From Dimargaris cristalligena (lineage: Eukaryota; Kickxellomycota; Dimargaritomycetes; Dimargaritales; Dimargaritaceae), in the NCBI GenBank assembly GCA_027576995.1, contig JANBQC010000297.1, positions 1 to 33,277 on the forward strand: 33,277 nucleotides of DNA, in the 5' to 3' direction. The translations under genes and the position numbers were made by a program. Shown here piece after piece: positions 1 to 8,633 of this stretch. How positions within the stretch are numbered: the stretch's first letter is position 1; every line of letters starts with the position of its first letter. The notes beneath the pieces are model-generated. The model saw only the letters and a program-made list of their open reading frames with translations. It was not told the DNA's origin and made no database searches.

Positions 1-1059
1 TCATCACCTTTCCCTTTTATTATCTATCTTTTCAAATAAAGTTCAGTTTTCAAGGATTTGATTTCAGTTCTTTACAATACCCAAAATTTGATATGAAAAA
101 AAGAGGGGGAAGAGTTATCCCTTATATACAAAAATATGCATACTAATGCATGCACTGATCACTCACATGTATAGCCTGATCAACTGCATCAATGTTGCAT
201 ATTTAATCCAAAAGAATGCTAAGACTTTTGGCTCTATGGCCAAGAGTACTAAGCCATTCTCTGTATAAGGTAGATAATTATTAAAACCAATAGAATGTAA
301 GTAATCCTGCATAACCAATAAAAAGTAAATAATGAATTAACATAGTAAAACCAATAAAAAGAAGAGAGAGAATAAAATCAAATAACCACTAGTAATCTTG
401 CATGAATGTGCATATCCAATCATAGGGATAGCATGTATCCACTAATAGAAATATAAATAAAATTAAAGGAAAAATTCATATGGAAGGAATGGGTTAAAAG
501 GGAAGGGAAAAAAACTGGATATACCAGATAAAAAAGCCACTTCATACCTTGTATATAAATATAATAATTAAATATTAATATTCTGTACCTGTGGTAATTA
601 AGGGGACACTCCACCTTGCCACACTGGTCTGGTGATTCCCCCAGTCATCTTGCAGGAATCCCCAACCCTCAAGTACCACATGTCTCCATAATGTCCCCAG
701 CAGCTAAGCCACTGAGTTTATTAGAACAAACTTATTTGGAACTCAATCAAAACCAGTGATGCCACTGACATCCCCAATGTTCCCAGCTAATAACATCATG
801 TGACCCAGGACCACTGGTGGTTACTCCAATAATGGTTTCAAGACCAACCACTGCTTTCTGCTGCCCCTGAATACCCTAACCCCTTGATTTATTTCCTGAC
901 ATATAAATAAGGTGTAATCACCCATCTTTAATAAACCAGACTTTGATACCCTGTTTCTTGCCCTTAAGATGACCAATTCTTTTGCCAATTTTTACCAGAC
1001 GATTATTACTGTTTAAACTTTTATTCTAAGTATTATTCCGCTGTTGCAAAACATTTTCA
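1..1059. other. AT-rich, CpG-free block, probably decayed repeat DNA
   Basis: Reading every line, I find no CpG dinucleotide from 1 to 999; the first is at 1000-1001. CpG is common in most of the window, so this is a real compositional break. No credible ORF is present. Around 900-940 a TATAAATA motif is followed by AATAAA, which would fit the U3/R part of a decayed LTR, but I found no second LTR, no primer-binding site and no element protein. The most economical reading is old transposon DNA that has lost CpG by methylation and deamination. Confidence 0.55.
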
Positions 1060-1175
1060 GTTGTGGCCATATGTAGCTGTTTACACCGTATCCCGTTAGA
1101 TCTGCGAAGTTAAGTAGTTATCAGCCAATTTAGTACTGAGGTGGGTGACCACTTGGGAATAGTTGGTGCTACAAC
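1060..1175 (+). rRNA. 5S ribosomal RNA
   Basis: This 116-nt segment follows the eukaryotic 5S layout. It has GGCCATA near the 5' end, then ATCCCGT and GATCTGCGAAGTTAAG in the loop B-C / box A region, TTAGTAC, and the box C motif GGGTGACCACTTGGGAAT. The termini GTTGT and ACAAC pair as helix I. Helix II can form between GUAGCU and AGUUAU, and helix V between GCCAAUU and AGUUGGU, in both cases with G-U pairs where most 5S genes have G-C. The internal Pol III promoter is therefore present and a T-run follows directly. The U-rich variation could mean a divergent functional gene or an early pseudogene. Preserved pairing favours a functional gene. Confidence 0.88.
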
Positions 1176-1180
1176 TTTTT
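1176..1180 (+). terminator. Pol III T-run terminator of the 5S gene
   Basis: Five T residues begin immediately after the last paired base of helix I. This is the standard RNA polymerase III stop and helps fix the 3' end of the 5S gene. A second T-run follows about seven bases further on. Confidence 0.75.
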
Positions 1181-1695
1181 AGTTTTTTATTATAAACTAA
1201 GCTAAATCTAGTACAATATGAATATATTTTACCCCTAAATAGCCAGAACTACTTTGCACAGAGAATAGTGAGATAGTGTATATAGACCTAGAGGGTATAC
1301 TAACCCTGTATTTTCTTTTTCTTAGTTGTGGATGGATAAAAAAAAATGCCTAGTAGATTAGTAAATATGTGTTTTTTTTATAACCAGTTTTACTAAACTG
1401 CCTTTTGGTTATATATTTGGATTGGATTACTCTCAAAAATGTTTTATTATGTATTGATATTAATTCGAGCCACTGGCCTGCATTATTTAATATCTCAATA
1501 GCTGGTTCCGGGATATATGTAGGCTACACTAAATGTATTCATTATATGAATGCGGCTTGTGGGAATTATAAAGGGAGATTTCTTACACTTAAGGACATTT
1601 ATTTACTACATCCTATTGGCGAAACCTGGGCCATTTGGAAATTATGACTTAGGAAGAGTTAGCTGTTACCTATTCGTCAGAAAAGCCAATAGCCC
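1181..1695. other. AT-rich spacer, no gene seen
   Basis: From 1107 to 1465 there is again no CpG, so the 5S gene sits inside the CpG-poor block. CpG reappears from 1466. An 80-codon frame at 1405-1647 starts only with TTG and shows no recognisable domain, so I do not call it a gene. Confidence 0.5.
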
Positions 1696-2118
1696 TCAGA
1701 GGTACTCAAATAGTATATTATAAGGATGGAATTCGAGTAAATCCGTCAATTCAATTTCAAGAGTTACTGCTGGGCGAATTTCGTCGACCGTATGGATCAA
1801 GGCGAAGCGTTTAGTATCCGGATATCTGCGGTCGACGAATGAAATCCACACTATTTGATGGGGCGATGGTAATATGATATTGACATGTACATGCCCAAAA
1901 AATAAAAGCAAATTTTAAGAGGTTAGAATTGTCCTATTCTGATAAAATGCATCGGCACTGAATGTATAGAAGTAGTACAATTGCCATTGTCAAACCCGAC
2001 AGCCAACAATATAGTCCTGGGACCACGTCCTAATAATCGTCAAGTAATATTACGTTAAAACCAACTTACGCCCTTCTTCCAAATAGGACCACTCATCGTC
2101 GAAATTTAGCGCGTACAT
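1696..2118 (-). CDS. Small two-exon hypothetical protein (67 aa)
   Basis: On the minus strand, exon 1 is 2118-2070 and exon 2 is 1850-1696, with an intron at 2069-1851 (219 nt). Exon 1 encodes MYALNFDDEWSYLEEG plus the first base of a codon, and a perfect GTAAGT donor follows. A CTAAC branch-point match lies at about 1922-1926. The first AG downstream of it is the acceptor at 1852-1851, and it restores the reading frame exactly as L-W-I-S-F. The protein is acidic, has no signal peptide and ends ...NILFEYL before TGA. A TTTTAAA motif lies about 40 bp upstream of the ATG. I do not recognise the family; it could be a short real gene or the end fragment of a larger one. The splice signals are seen; expression is inferred. 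Confidence 0.5.
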
Positions 2119-4955
2119 GTTTGTAGAGATACTGTTGGCTGGGTTTAAAACCCTGGAGCGACGAAACGATAATAGGCTGGATGAAAGATGAATTTAATGG
2201 AGCAGGGTGGAACACATTCAAAATCGCAATAACCCGTTAGGCAGGGCCAGCCCCACAGCGATATATAGGGGTCCTTAGTCCAGCCACCAACTTGGACTAT
2301 GTAATGCCCTATAAAATAATACTTTGGCCCATGTGTTTCACAAAGAGGCCTCCTTCCTCCTTAACATTTCCCACTTTACAAAAATTCCTAGTCTTGAAAT
2401 ACTGGGCCTGTGATGAATTGGCCTAAACCAATGGTGTTTATCAGCAGGCATTGCGGCCTGATAGATAATTACACATCTATCGAATTATGAATGGTCAAAA
2501 GCATTCGCTACTGATAGATATCATTTCTCGAAGAGGTTTTCATTGCCACGATAATTATTATTTTGGATTCCAGAATGGCCACACCAGTTTTTTAACTTAA
2601 ATTATAATCGTGCTTGACCATGCACAGTCAACTATAAAACCATATACCGGTCCCATTTTGGTGGATAGTATAACACCACCCTACATGTCTGACCACAAAG
2701 AGAAACCTTAATGGTAAAAATATTGGTCAGATGAAAAACACCATTGGATGGAATCCAGTCGTGTGAAATTTCCGCCGACCCACAAGCCTGCACAATATAA
2801 CCTTCAAGTATTCGGAAGAAGTACGAATATCCGGAAGCCCGGGTCTTTCTCGATTCGATATTATTATTGTTAAATTGTAAACCCTTATCTAGTAAACTAG
2901 ATATTTTAATGTTGTTTTTTTAAGTCAACGAATGGTTTAGAATGCTCATATCCAGTCCGTCAACAAATGCTAATGCTGTCAAGTATAAAGGGGTTTTAAG
3001 TGTACAATGGCGAGGCCTATGGGTGGGACACACGCTCCGAAATATGATCACTGTAATAAAATTGTTAAAGACCACCTGGTCGTGAGAAGTCATCAAGGAT
3101 GTCCTAAACTAATAAGCGTAAAAGTTCCAAATTACACTCCATACAAAGCCTCATCTAGTGCCGCCATGGACATGATCCCCAAATAACCAACAATTGTAGT
3201 TAAAATAGTAAGTCCGGAAGCAATGCAATGGTTAGCTCCAATGGCTCGTGGGATTCAGCCATAACTAGATATATTACATATAGACCGGTTCTTACCATTA
3301 ATCGCTGGCATGGACGATCGCGCAAGGTGCTCACCTTAAGGGCAGCTAGTGCCGAATCCTAGCCAAGCACGCGTCCAAGTCGATGCTAGACCGATTGTAC
3401 TTTTTCGTATTTTTAATGTCCGCCTCGGTTTGGCACTTCCGCCATGTATTAGTCATAATATACGCCATTTCCCTATTCCCACCTTTCCCACTATTATTCA
3501 CTGGCTCGTCCACCACCTACCTCGCCACCCTGTTCCACCCCCTGGTTGAGTAACATACGGTACTACCCGGGTTCCTCCACTGCGACATGGGGGGGCAAAG
3601 GGTCTCTTCCGTTCCATGTATTACTGGCTTATTATGAAACGGCTGGCTTCAGCGGCTGTTGTTGTTAGAACTTCACGATGGTGTGGTGCCTATCTGTAGG
3701 TCCACATCCCCCAGCTTACCCATTCTTAGACTCCTATCCATCCAATTCATAATACAAGGATAAAAAGTAGGCGTAGCTTCGCAAAACAAGTGGTCGAGAA
3801 GCCGGCAGAGAAGGGCCGTGGTTCGTGTAACTCACTCACCCTCTCCATCATTATCAGACGCGACTTTCGAGGACATTCTAAAGACCTTCCTAACCCCCCA
3901 ACGAAGACCCCATGTAGCCAACAGAAATTAATTGGGGTTTCAATGAACTGATCCTTACAGCTATACCACATATTAAAATATATATAAAAAATAGTGATCT
4001 CAATACCAAAAAGCGAATATTACTATTATTTACTAATTGTATACGGACATCCGATTTAAGGGAGTGACATTGCCAAATGTGAGCCAAAATACCTAGCTAG
4101 TAGAAATGGTAGTTAAGTAATGGATCGGTCAGATATAACTAGACAGATGAAGCGATAAGGTGTCAAAGGCGAACCTAATATCCTAGCCCTTGAATGCAGG
4201 GTAAATAAAAACAAGTGTGCCAAAGGCCATGTCAGTTAAACAGTCAGCAACACTATTGCTTTCTGCTATTTTTTTAGTGGCTCCCATTCGTGTGTATTCA
4301 CCCAACTGACGCATCTTCTCGACAGTACCTTCAATTTTACTTTAACGAATACCACCCTTACTAACTGCCTCTAAAGCCGCATAATCGCCCAGTGTCTTTC
4401 TTGCATGATACAATTCCATCACCGCATAGTGGGCAGTTTGGCCGAGTGTCTCTGTGCCACGGGCATTATCCACCCACCCTGTCCTTATCTATCTCTAGCA
4501 TAAACCCCGTGACGTGCATCCCAATATATATCCCTTCAAGTCGGTGGTTACTCTTGAGGTACACAGTGCGTTACAGGGCCTTATCTCCCTGGTCTGTTGG
4601 CCCTCCCCACTATAGCTTGCGCCACAGAAAACCCGGTGGCAATAAAAGGGACAAAAAAATAAATAAAAAAAGAGATTCATACGCCTAATATGAGTAGCCC
4701 TCCTCCCCAATCTCGCATCGAAGAGGGGAGACTGGACTGCGCAACCAGTGTGATACCATCACGCTAATAAGCTGTCCAATTTGACACTTCCCATTAACAT
4801 GATAAAGTTTGGGTTTCCCCCTTCCCCACATGAAAACCGTTACATTAACGTAACACAAATCAACACGAATGTACGAATCAGCCAGCATACTCCACAACCC
4901 AGCTGCCTGTATCCCTGCTGCGGGGTTAACTAGGCTACGCATAATTTAGTTGCAA
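2119..4955. other. Intergenic region, no supportable gene
   Basis: This is about 2.8 kb of mixed composition with ordinary CpG content. The longest frames (3349-3549, 3747-3971, 4392-4688, 4685-4942) mostly start at GTG or TTG, have no recognisable domain and no homologue I know. I found no tRNA fold and no MITE copy here. Confidence 0.45.
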
Positions 4956-4963
4956 TATAAATA
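4956..4963 (+). promoter_or_regulatory. TATA box of the first RlpA-like gene
   Basis: TATAAATA followed by CGGCGAC lies 339 bp before the ATG at 5295. The paralogue at 8634 has TATAAATACGATAGCGA at almost the same distance (345 bp). This shared placement supports a real core promoter and a 5' leader of roughly 300 nt in both genes. Confidence 0.65.
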
Positions 4964-5040
4964 CGGCGACAGCGTCCATTACTTGCTCTTTCTCGTATTT
5001 AGTATCCTCTGTCCGATTTTTACATTTCCGCATCATTTAG

Positions 5041-5066
5041 TGTCAATAAGCTGTGCTTTTGGCATT
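5041..5066 (+). promoter_or_regulatory. 26-nt leader element shared with the paralogue
   Basis: The 26 bases starting TGTCAATAAGCTGTGC are identical to 8379-8404, and both copies begin 254-255 bp before their start codons. Most of the surrounding leader has diverged. The element lies downstream of the TATA box, so it is probably transcribed. In the second gene it is overlapped by an 11-codon upstream ORF; here the matching start triplet is GTG. Confidence 0.55.
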
Positions 5067-5294
5067 TATCCTAAATATAATTTACGAACTCCCGAAGTTT
5101 CTTAGCCAATAATTATAGATTCACTCTTTTTAAAACCACAACCAATCCTTTGATTTCGCACTTCTACACACATTTTCCAATTGAACCCATCTTCACTATC
5201 GCCGTACCACCCAAAGCCCAAAAAGCCCAACTGATACACATTTACATACGTTCCTTGTCACCAACTGAACTCTTAAACCTCCCCAATATTTACA

Positions 5295-6509
5295 ATGGCT
5301 GGCCCCATTTCCAAACTCATCCTGTTCACCATCGGTTGCCTGGCCCTGCCGGTCCACGGCCGTATGCCAATCGATGCCTCCCTAAGTAGTGACACGTTTA
5401 TAGCCCTCAATAGCCCCCACACGGAGGAGGTCAAGCCTCGCTTCAACCCGAGCGGATATCATGATGATGGCGATGATGACCTATCCAACGGGCCTCGTTC
5501 CTACGGCTTCGAGTTTCCCAAGCCCTGGACCGTTGAGAACGACCCTTCCGAGTCGGATGCGGATAACCCCCGGTCAACCTCCGCCGATGAGAAACAGTCC
5601 CTCCACCACATGGCGTGGGCCAGATGGCAACGCCTAATGAGGAATGGCCAACGACCTACCGCCGGTATGACCCAACCGATTGATGAACGCCGGGCCCGGT
5701 TATTAAACCGCCTGCATGCCCTGGCTGAGGAAAGCCTCGGCAGTACAACGCCCTACCTCCGGCGTATGCGCCTGAGTCGGCCGCGGTTCGGTCCCCAGCG
5801 TCATCGCACCGGCACTCGCTCCCAGTCCAAGTACGGTCAGAACCGCCGTCCCCGGTTCGGGCGTCCTCTGCCCATTGACCTCAAGGACTTATTCATGAGA
5901 CCCACCGCTAACAAATTACGTCTGAGCGAGAGCATGTCACTCCAGGTTCAGGCCCAGTCTCCTCCTACAGAGCCCCAGATGAACGAATTCCCCGCCAATC
6001 CGGTACTCGACATTCCTCCCGTGTCCGAAGCTGCTCCGGTCGAGGCTAGTGCAGTGGTCCCTCAGTTACCCCCAATGGAAGCACCGGTGGCCCCGTCCAC
6101 CGTCTCCGAGGTACCTGCAACTCCGGCGGTGGTTGCCTCTCCCTCCGCTCCGGAGTCCGCCCCCTCCGCACCATCCGGTGGCGCCGCGGGCTCCCAGTTC
6201 CAAGGGGACGGTACCTTCTATAATCCCGGGGTAGGCACGGGTTCGTGCGGCCAATTACACCAGGATTCCGAACTGGTGGTGGCTCTCAATAAGCAACAAT
6301 ATGGTGATATGGCCAATCCTAATTTAGCCGAGGTGTGCGGCAAACAGGTCGAAATCAAGGGACCCAAGGGCAGTGTGCGGGCTACCATCGTTGATACGTG
6401 CCCGGTAGTCGGTTGCGGCTACGGCTCGCTTGACTTGAGTCCCGCTGCGTTTGAGAAAATTGCGGACTTTGACACTGGTCGCGTCCCCATCCAATGGAGC
6501 TTTGTGTAA
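5295..6509 (+). CDS. Secreted RlpA-like double-psi beta-barrel protein, copy 1 (404 aa)
   Basis: A signal peptide covers about residues 1-22 (MAGPISKL...VHG). A basic central part contains R-P-R-F-G at 162-166 and 185-189, with dibasic sites nearby. A Pro/Ala/Ser-rich linker spans about 215-300. The C-terminal RlpA-like DPBB domain (304-404) starts GDGTFYNPGVGTGSCG and ends VPIQWSFV. Four cysteines (318, 348, 369, 374) could form two disulfides, and the acidic residues in VDTCP and LDLSP are conserved in the family. Fungal proteins of this fold are secreted, expansin- or barwin-related wall-associated proteins; a catalytic role is not shown. The ATG is supported by the match to the paralogue's start. 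It is the upstream member of a tandem pair and has no intron. Confidence 0.92.
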   Translation: MAGPISKLILFTIGCLALPVHGRMPIDASLSSDTFIALNSPHTEEVKPRFNPSGYHDDGDDDLSNGPRSYGFEFPKPWTVENDPSESDADNPRSTSADEKQSLHHMAWARWQRLMRNGQRPTAGMTQPIDERRARLLNRLHALAEESLGSTTPYLRRMRLSRPRFGPQRHRTGTRSQSKYGQNRRPRFGRPLPIDLKDLFMRPTANKLRLSESMSLQVQAQSPPTEPQMNEFPANPVLDIPPVSEAAPVEASAVVPQLPPMEAPVAPSTVSEVPATPAVVASPSAPESAPSAPSGGAAGSQFQGDGTFYNPGVGTGSCGQLHQDSELVVALNKQQYGDMANPNLAEVCGKQVEIKGPKGSVRATIVDTCPVVGCGYGSLDLSPAAFEKIADFDTGRVPIQWSFV

Positions 6510-6547
6510 GGTTTGATTGCCTTTTTTGTTTTGATTTTTTTTATATT

Positions 6548-6599
6548 GGAAATGGGTATACCGCACCCTTACCAGTGGTATCCCCAACCGGCCATTTCC
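6548..6599 (+). other. Possible 3' UTR hairpin
   Basis: GGAAATGG at 6548-6555 pairs with CCATTTCC at 6592-6599, and inside it GTATACC can pair with GGTAT. It begins 39 bp after the stop codon of the first RlpA-like gene. The paralogue keeps a GGGGTATACC match after its stop but not the second arm. It may be a 3'-end or stability element, or chance. Confidence 0.3.
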
Positions 6600-8288
6600 T
6601 GTTTCCAAGTATACCAATGCATACTTTATCGGAATGGAGAGCATGCCCCCCTCCCATTACAATATTATGATATTATACATTGTTGACATTTTTTCTTAAT
6701 GATTTGCCACGAATAAGTATGAAAATAAATGATGATTGTTATTTCTACAATGTAATGTTGATTAGTTCCACTTGGCCATCTTGGATGGTTTCCTGTCTAA
6801 AATATATTATCTAAATCGGACCATTTCACTGTAAGATTGACATAAATTTATAGGCGTGACAAACGTAGATCACCTATACATCAAACACGAGGAGTAAGTC
6901 CCGCTGAAAAGGTTAATATTTAACGACTTTAATTTAGTGAATGAGTTAGCTTACATCAATCACTCAATCAATTGTTGCCAGTTCCTAAAGCCAGTGTTAT
7001 TATATAACTGCAGGGACTAACTGTGTATTCACTCAAACTGCACATGAAGTAGAGTGGATGATAGGCCTATCGAAATATAAGAAAATAAAGGGCATTGCAT
7101 AAATCGTAATTTGGATTCTTTGACGAATATAGACACTAAAGCGGAGAGGGTAGCTATGCGGTGTATTATTAAATTGTGGATACAGAGTGCGTGGTCCCCG
7201 ATAAGCAAACCAATTATGGAAAATCCAGTGCTCCTCCTTTATAACATAAAAGGATATTCTCACGTATACCATCAGATTCAACTTACGGTGCGCACCACCA
7301 TCTACTAAAGGTTTACTATAGTGTTAAACAAATCGAAGAAACTGGCCACAATGGCGTCAAATAGAACATATTCTACTATAGCAAAATAAACGCAAATGTA
7401 TGAACCAAGCTACCACTACTCTTCAGCCCAAAGTAGCGCCGATATCAGAGATCATCTCCAAACCCGACTATTAAGTCCGTAGAGTGCAATTGGCACTATT
7501 GGCCTATGTATAAGCGAGGGTTTTTAGCTGGGGTATGCCAAACCTGGAAGCCACATCCGGCTTACCGGTGATCTGACTGGTACACGCTACACCCCGCCCC
7601 ATTAGGCATCCCGCAAAGAGTTCGCATAATGAAAAACCCCATTCATTCGCTGCACACGATGGCCCTCCAGTCGTTTAATACGACCTGACGTAGCCCTGTC
7701 TTGCTATGGACACTTCCTCTCCCCTTCTCTTACATTCTGGACCCTTGACTAGTCGGACCCCATGACTGGTGTGTCACTATTAACCTATTCGTCAACCCGA
7801 GGGTTACGCTTGAAATACACGGGATGCTACAAAGGCATGCCCCCCCCTGGCTTGTCTATCCCCGCTTAGCCAAGTGGTACGTAAATGGCTTGTTCGAGGC
7901 TCAGAGTGGGGGGACTATACCGCCAGAAGAATAACCATGCAATTGACGTAAGGAAAAGGGGAAGGGAGGGAGAGGAAAGGTCTCGTTCGTCCATCCCTCC
8001 CCGTATTACAAGAGGCGCGGAATAACTAAGCTATGCGTGACCTCTGTGACACCACCACGGTCGTAGATGCTCGAGATTTCCTCATCCTCGATTCCACCAC
8101 CACCACCACCTACCTTTCCTCGCTACTAGGGTATACCGTTTCCTTTTCCCTTCTTCCACACCCCATGGAAATCGATACTTTAGGGAAATACAGTATATTC
8201 GATGCACGAAACAGTCGACTAATAGTACAGCTCGACCACATGTGTTCCTGTTATGGGGTGAACTGGTCTACGCCAGGTCCGTTGCTAT
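6600..8288. other. Intergenic region between the RlpA-like paralogues
   Basis: An AATAAA at 6724-6729 is the likely poly(A) signal of the upstream gene. No other gene is supportable. A minus-strand frame at 7033-7281 can be joined to a tiny upstream exon by a GTAAGT donor, but the intron would be only about 50 nt. A short box A-like and box B-like pair near 7866-7900 is too closely spaced to be a tRNA. A CAC trinucleotide run lies near 8097-8110. Confidence 0.4.
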
Positions 8289-8296
8289 TATAAATA
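8289..8296 (+). promoter_or_regulatory. TATA box of the second RlpA-like gene
   Basis: TATAAATACG lies 345 bp before the ATG at 8634. Sequence and position match the upstream paralogue's box at 4956, so the duplication evidently included the promoter. Confidence 0.65.
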
Positions 8297-8377
8297 CGAT
8301 AGCGAAGACCCTTTTACCCACTCTTTATCTCAATTAGTTGTCTCTGTTTTACTTTTACACACCTCCGCCTTTTTTTT

Positions 8378-8413
8378 ATGTCAATAAGCTGTGCTTTTGG
8401 CATTCATCCTTGA
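8378..8413 (+). promoter_or_regulatory. Conserved leader element with an 11-codon upstream ORF
   Basis: Bases 8379-8404 equal 5041-5066. An ATG at 8378 opens the frame MSISCAFGIHP and stops at TGA (8411-8413). The first paralogue has GTG at the matching position and its frame runs on to a later stop, so an ATG-started upstream ORF is specific to this copy. It could lower translation of the main ORF; that is inference. Confidence 0.4.
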
Positions 8414-8633
8414 TATATTTAGCAAGATTCTGAAAATCCCCAATTTTCTATTCGACTACCAAACATTTTATCTCATATTCATTTTTATTGTATACGTTTT
8501 GATACATTTACCCCTATTGTACCCTCTCCCCATCTTAGCCAGCGCCCAAAACAGCCCGACCGGTATTCCTTTACGCCTACCTACTTTCCCCGTCACCAAA
8601 AGAACTCCCCGACGCCCTTGACAACCCCCAACA

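Noticed and set aside
601..960. Solo LTR (TATA plus AATAAA arrangement)
   Set aside because: No matching second copy, no TG...CA ends with a target duplication that I could fix, and no element protein.
1405..1647. 80-codon plus-strand frame
   Set aside because: It has only a TTG start, lies in a low-CpG AT-rich tract and shows no family resemblance.
4685..4942. 85-codon minus-strand ATG frame upstream of the first RlpA-like gene
   Set aside because: It starts 14 bp from the TATA box of the divergent gene, has no domain or signal peptide and no counterpart at the paralogue.
7033..7310. Possible two-exon minus-strand gene: ATG with five codons, GTAAGT donor, then an 82-codon frame in phase
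   Set aside because: The intron would be about 50 nt, far shorter than the 219- and 239-nt introns here. There is no branch-point match, and the product is unlike any protein I know.
7861..7905. tRNA-like box A (TTAGCCAAGTGGTA) followed by GTTCGAGGC
   Set aside because: The boxes are only about 26 bp apart, too close for a tRNA, and no acceptor or T-stem pairs.
8033..8293. 86-codon ATG frame just upstream of the second RlpA-like gene
   Set aside because: It overlaps the conserved TATA box of that gene, has Thr-repeat low complexity and no counterpart at the paralogue.
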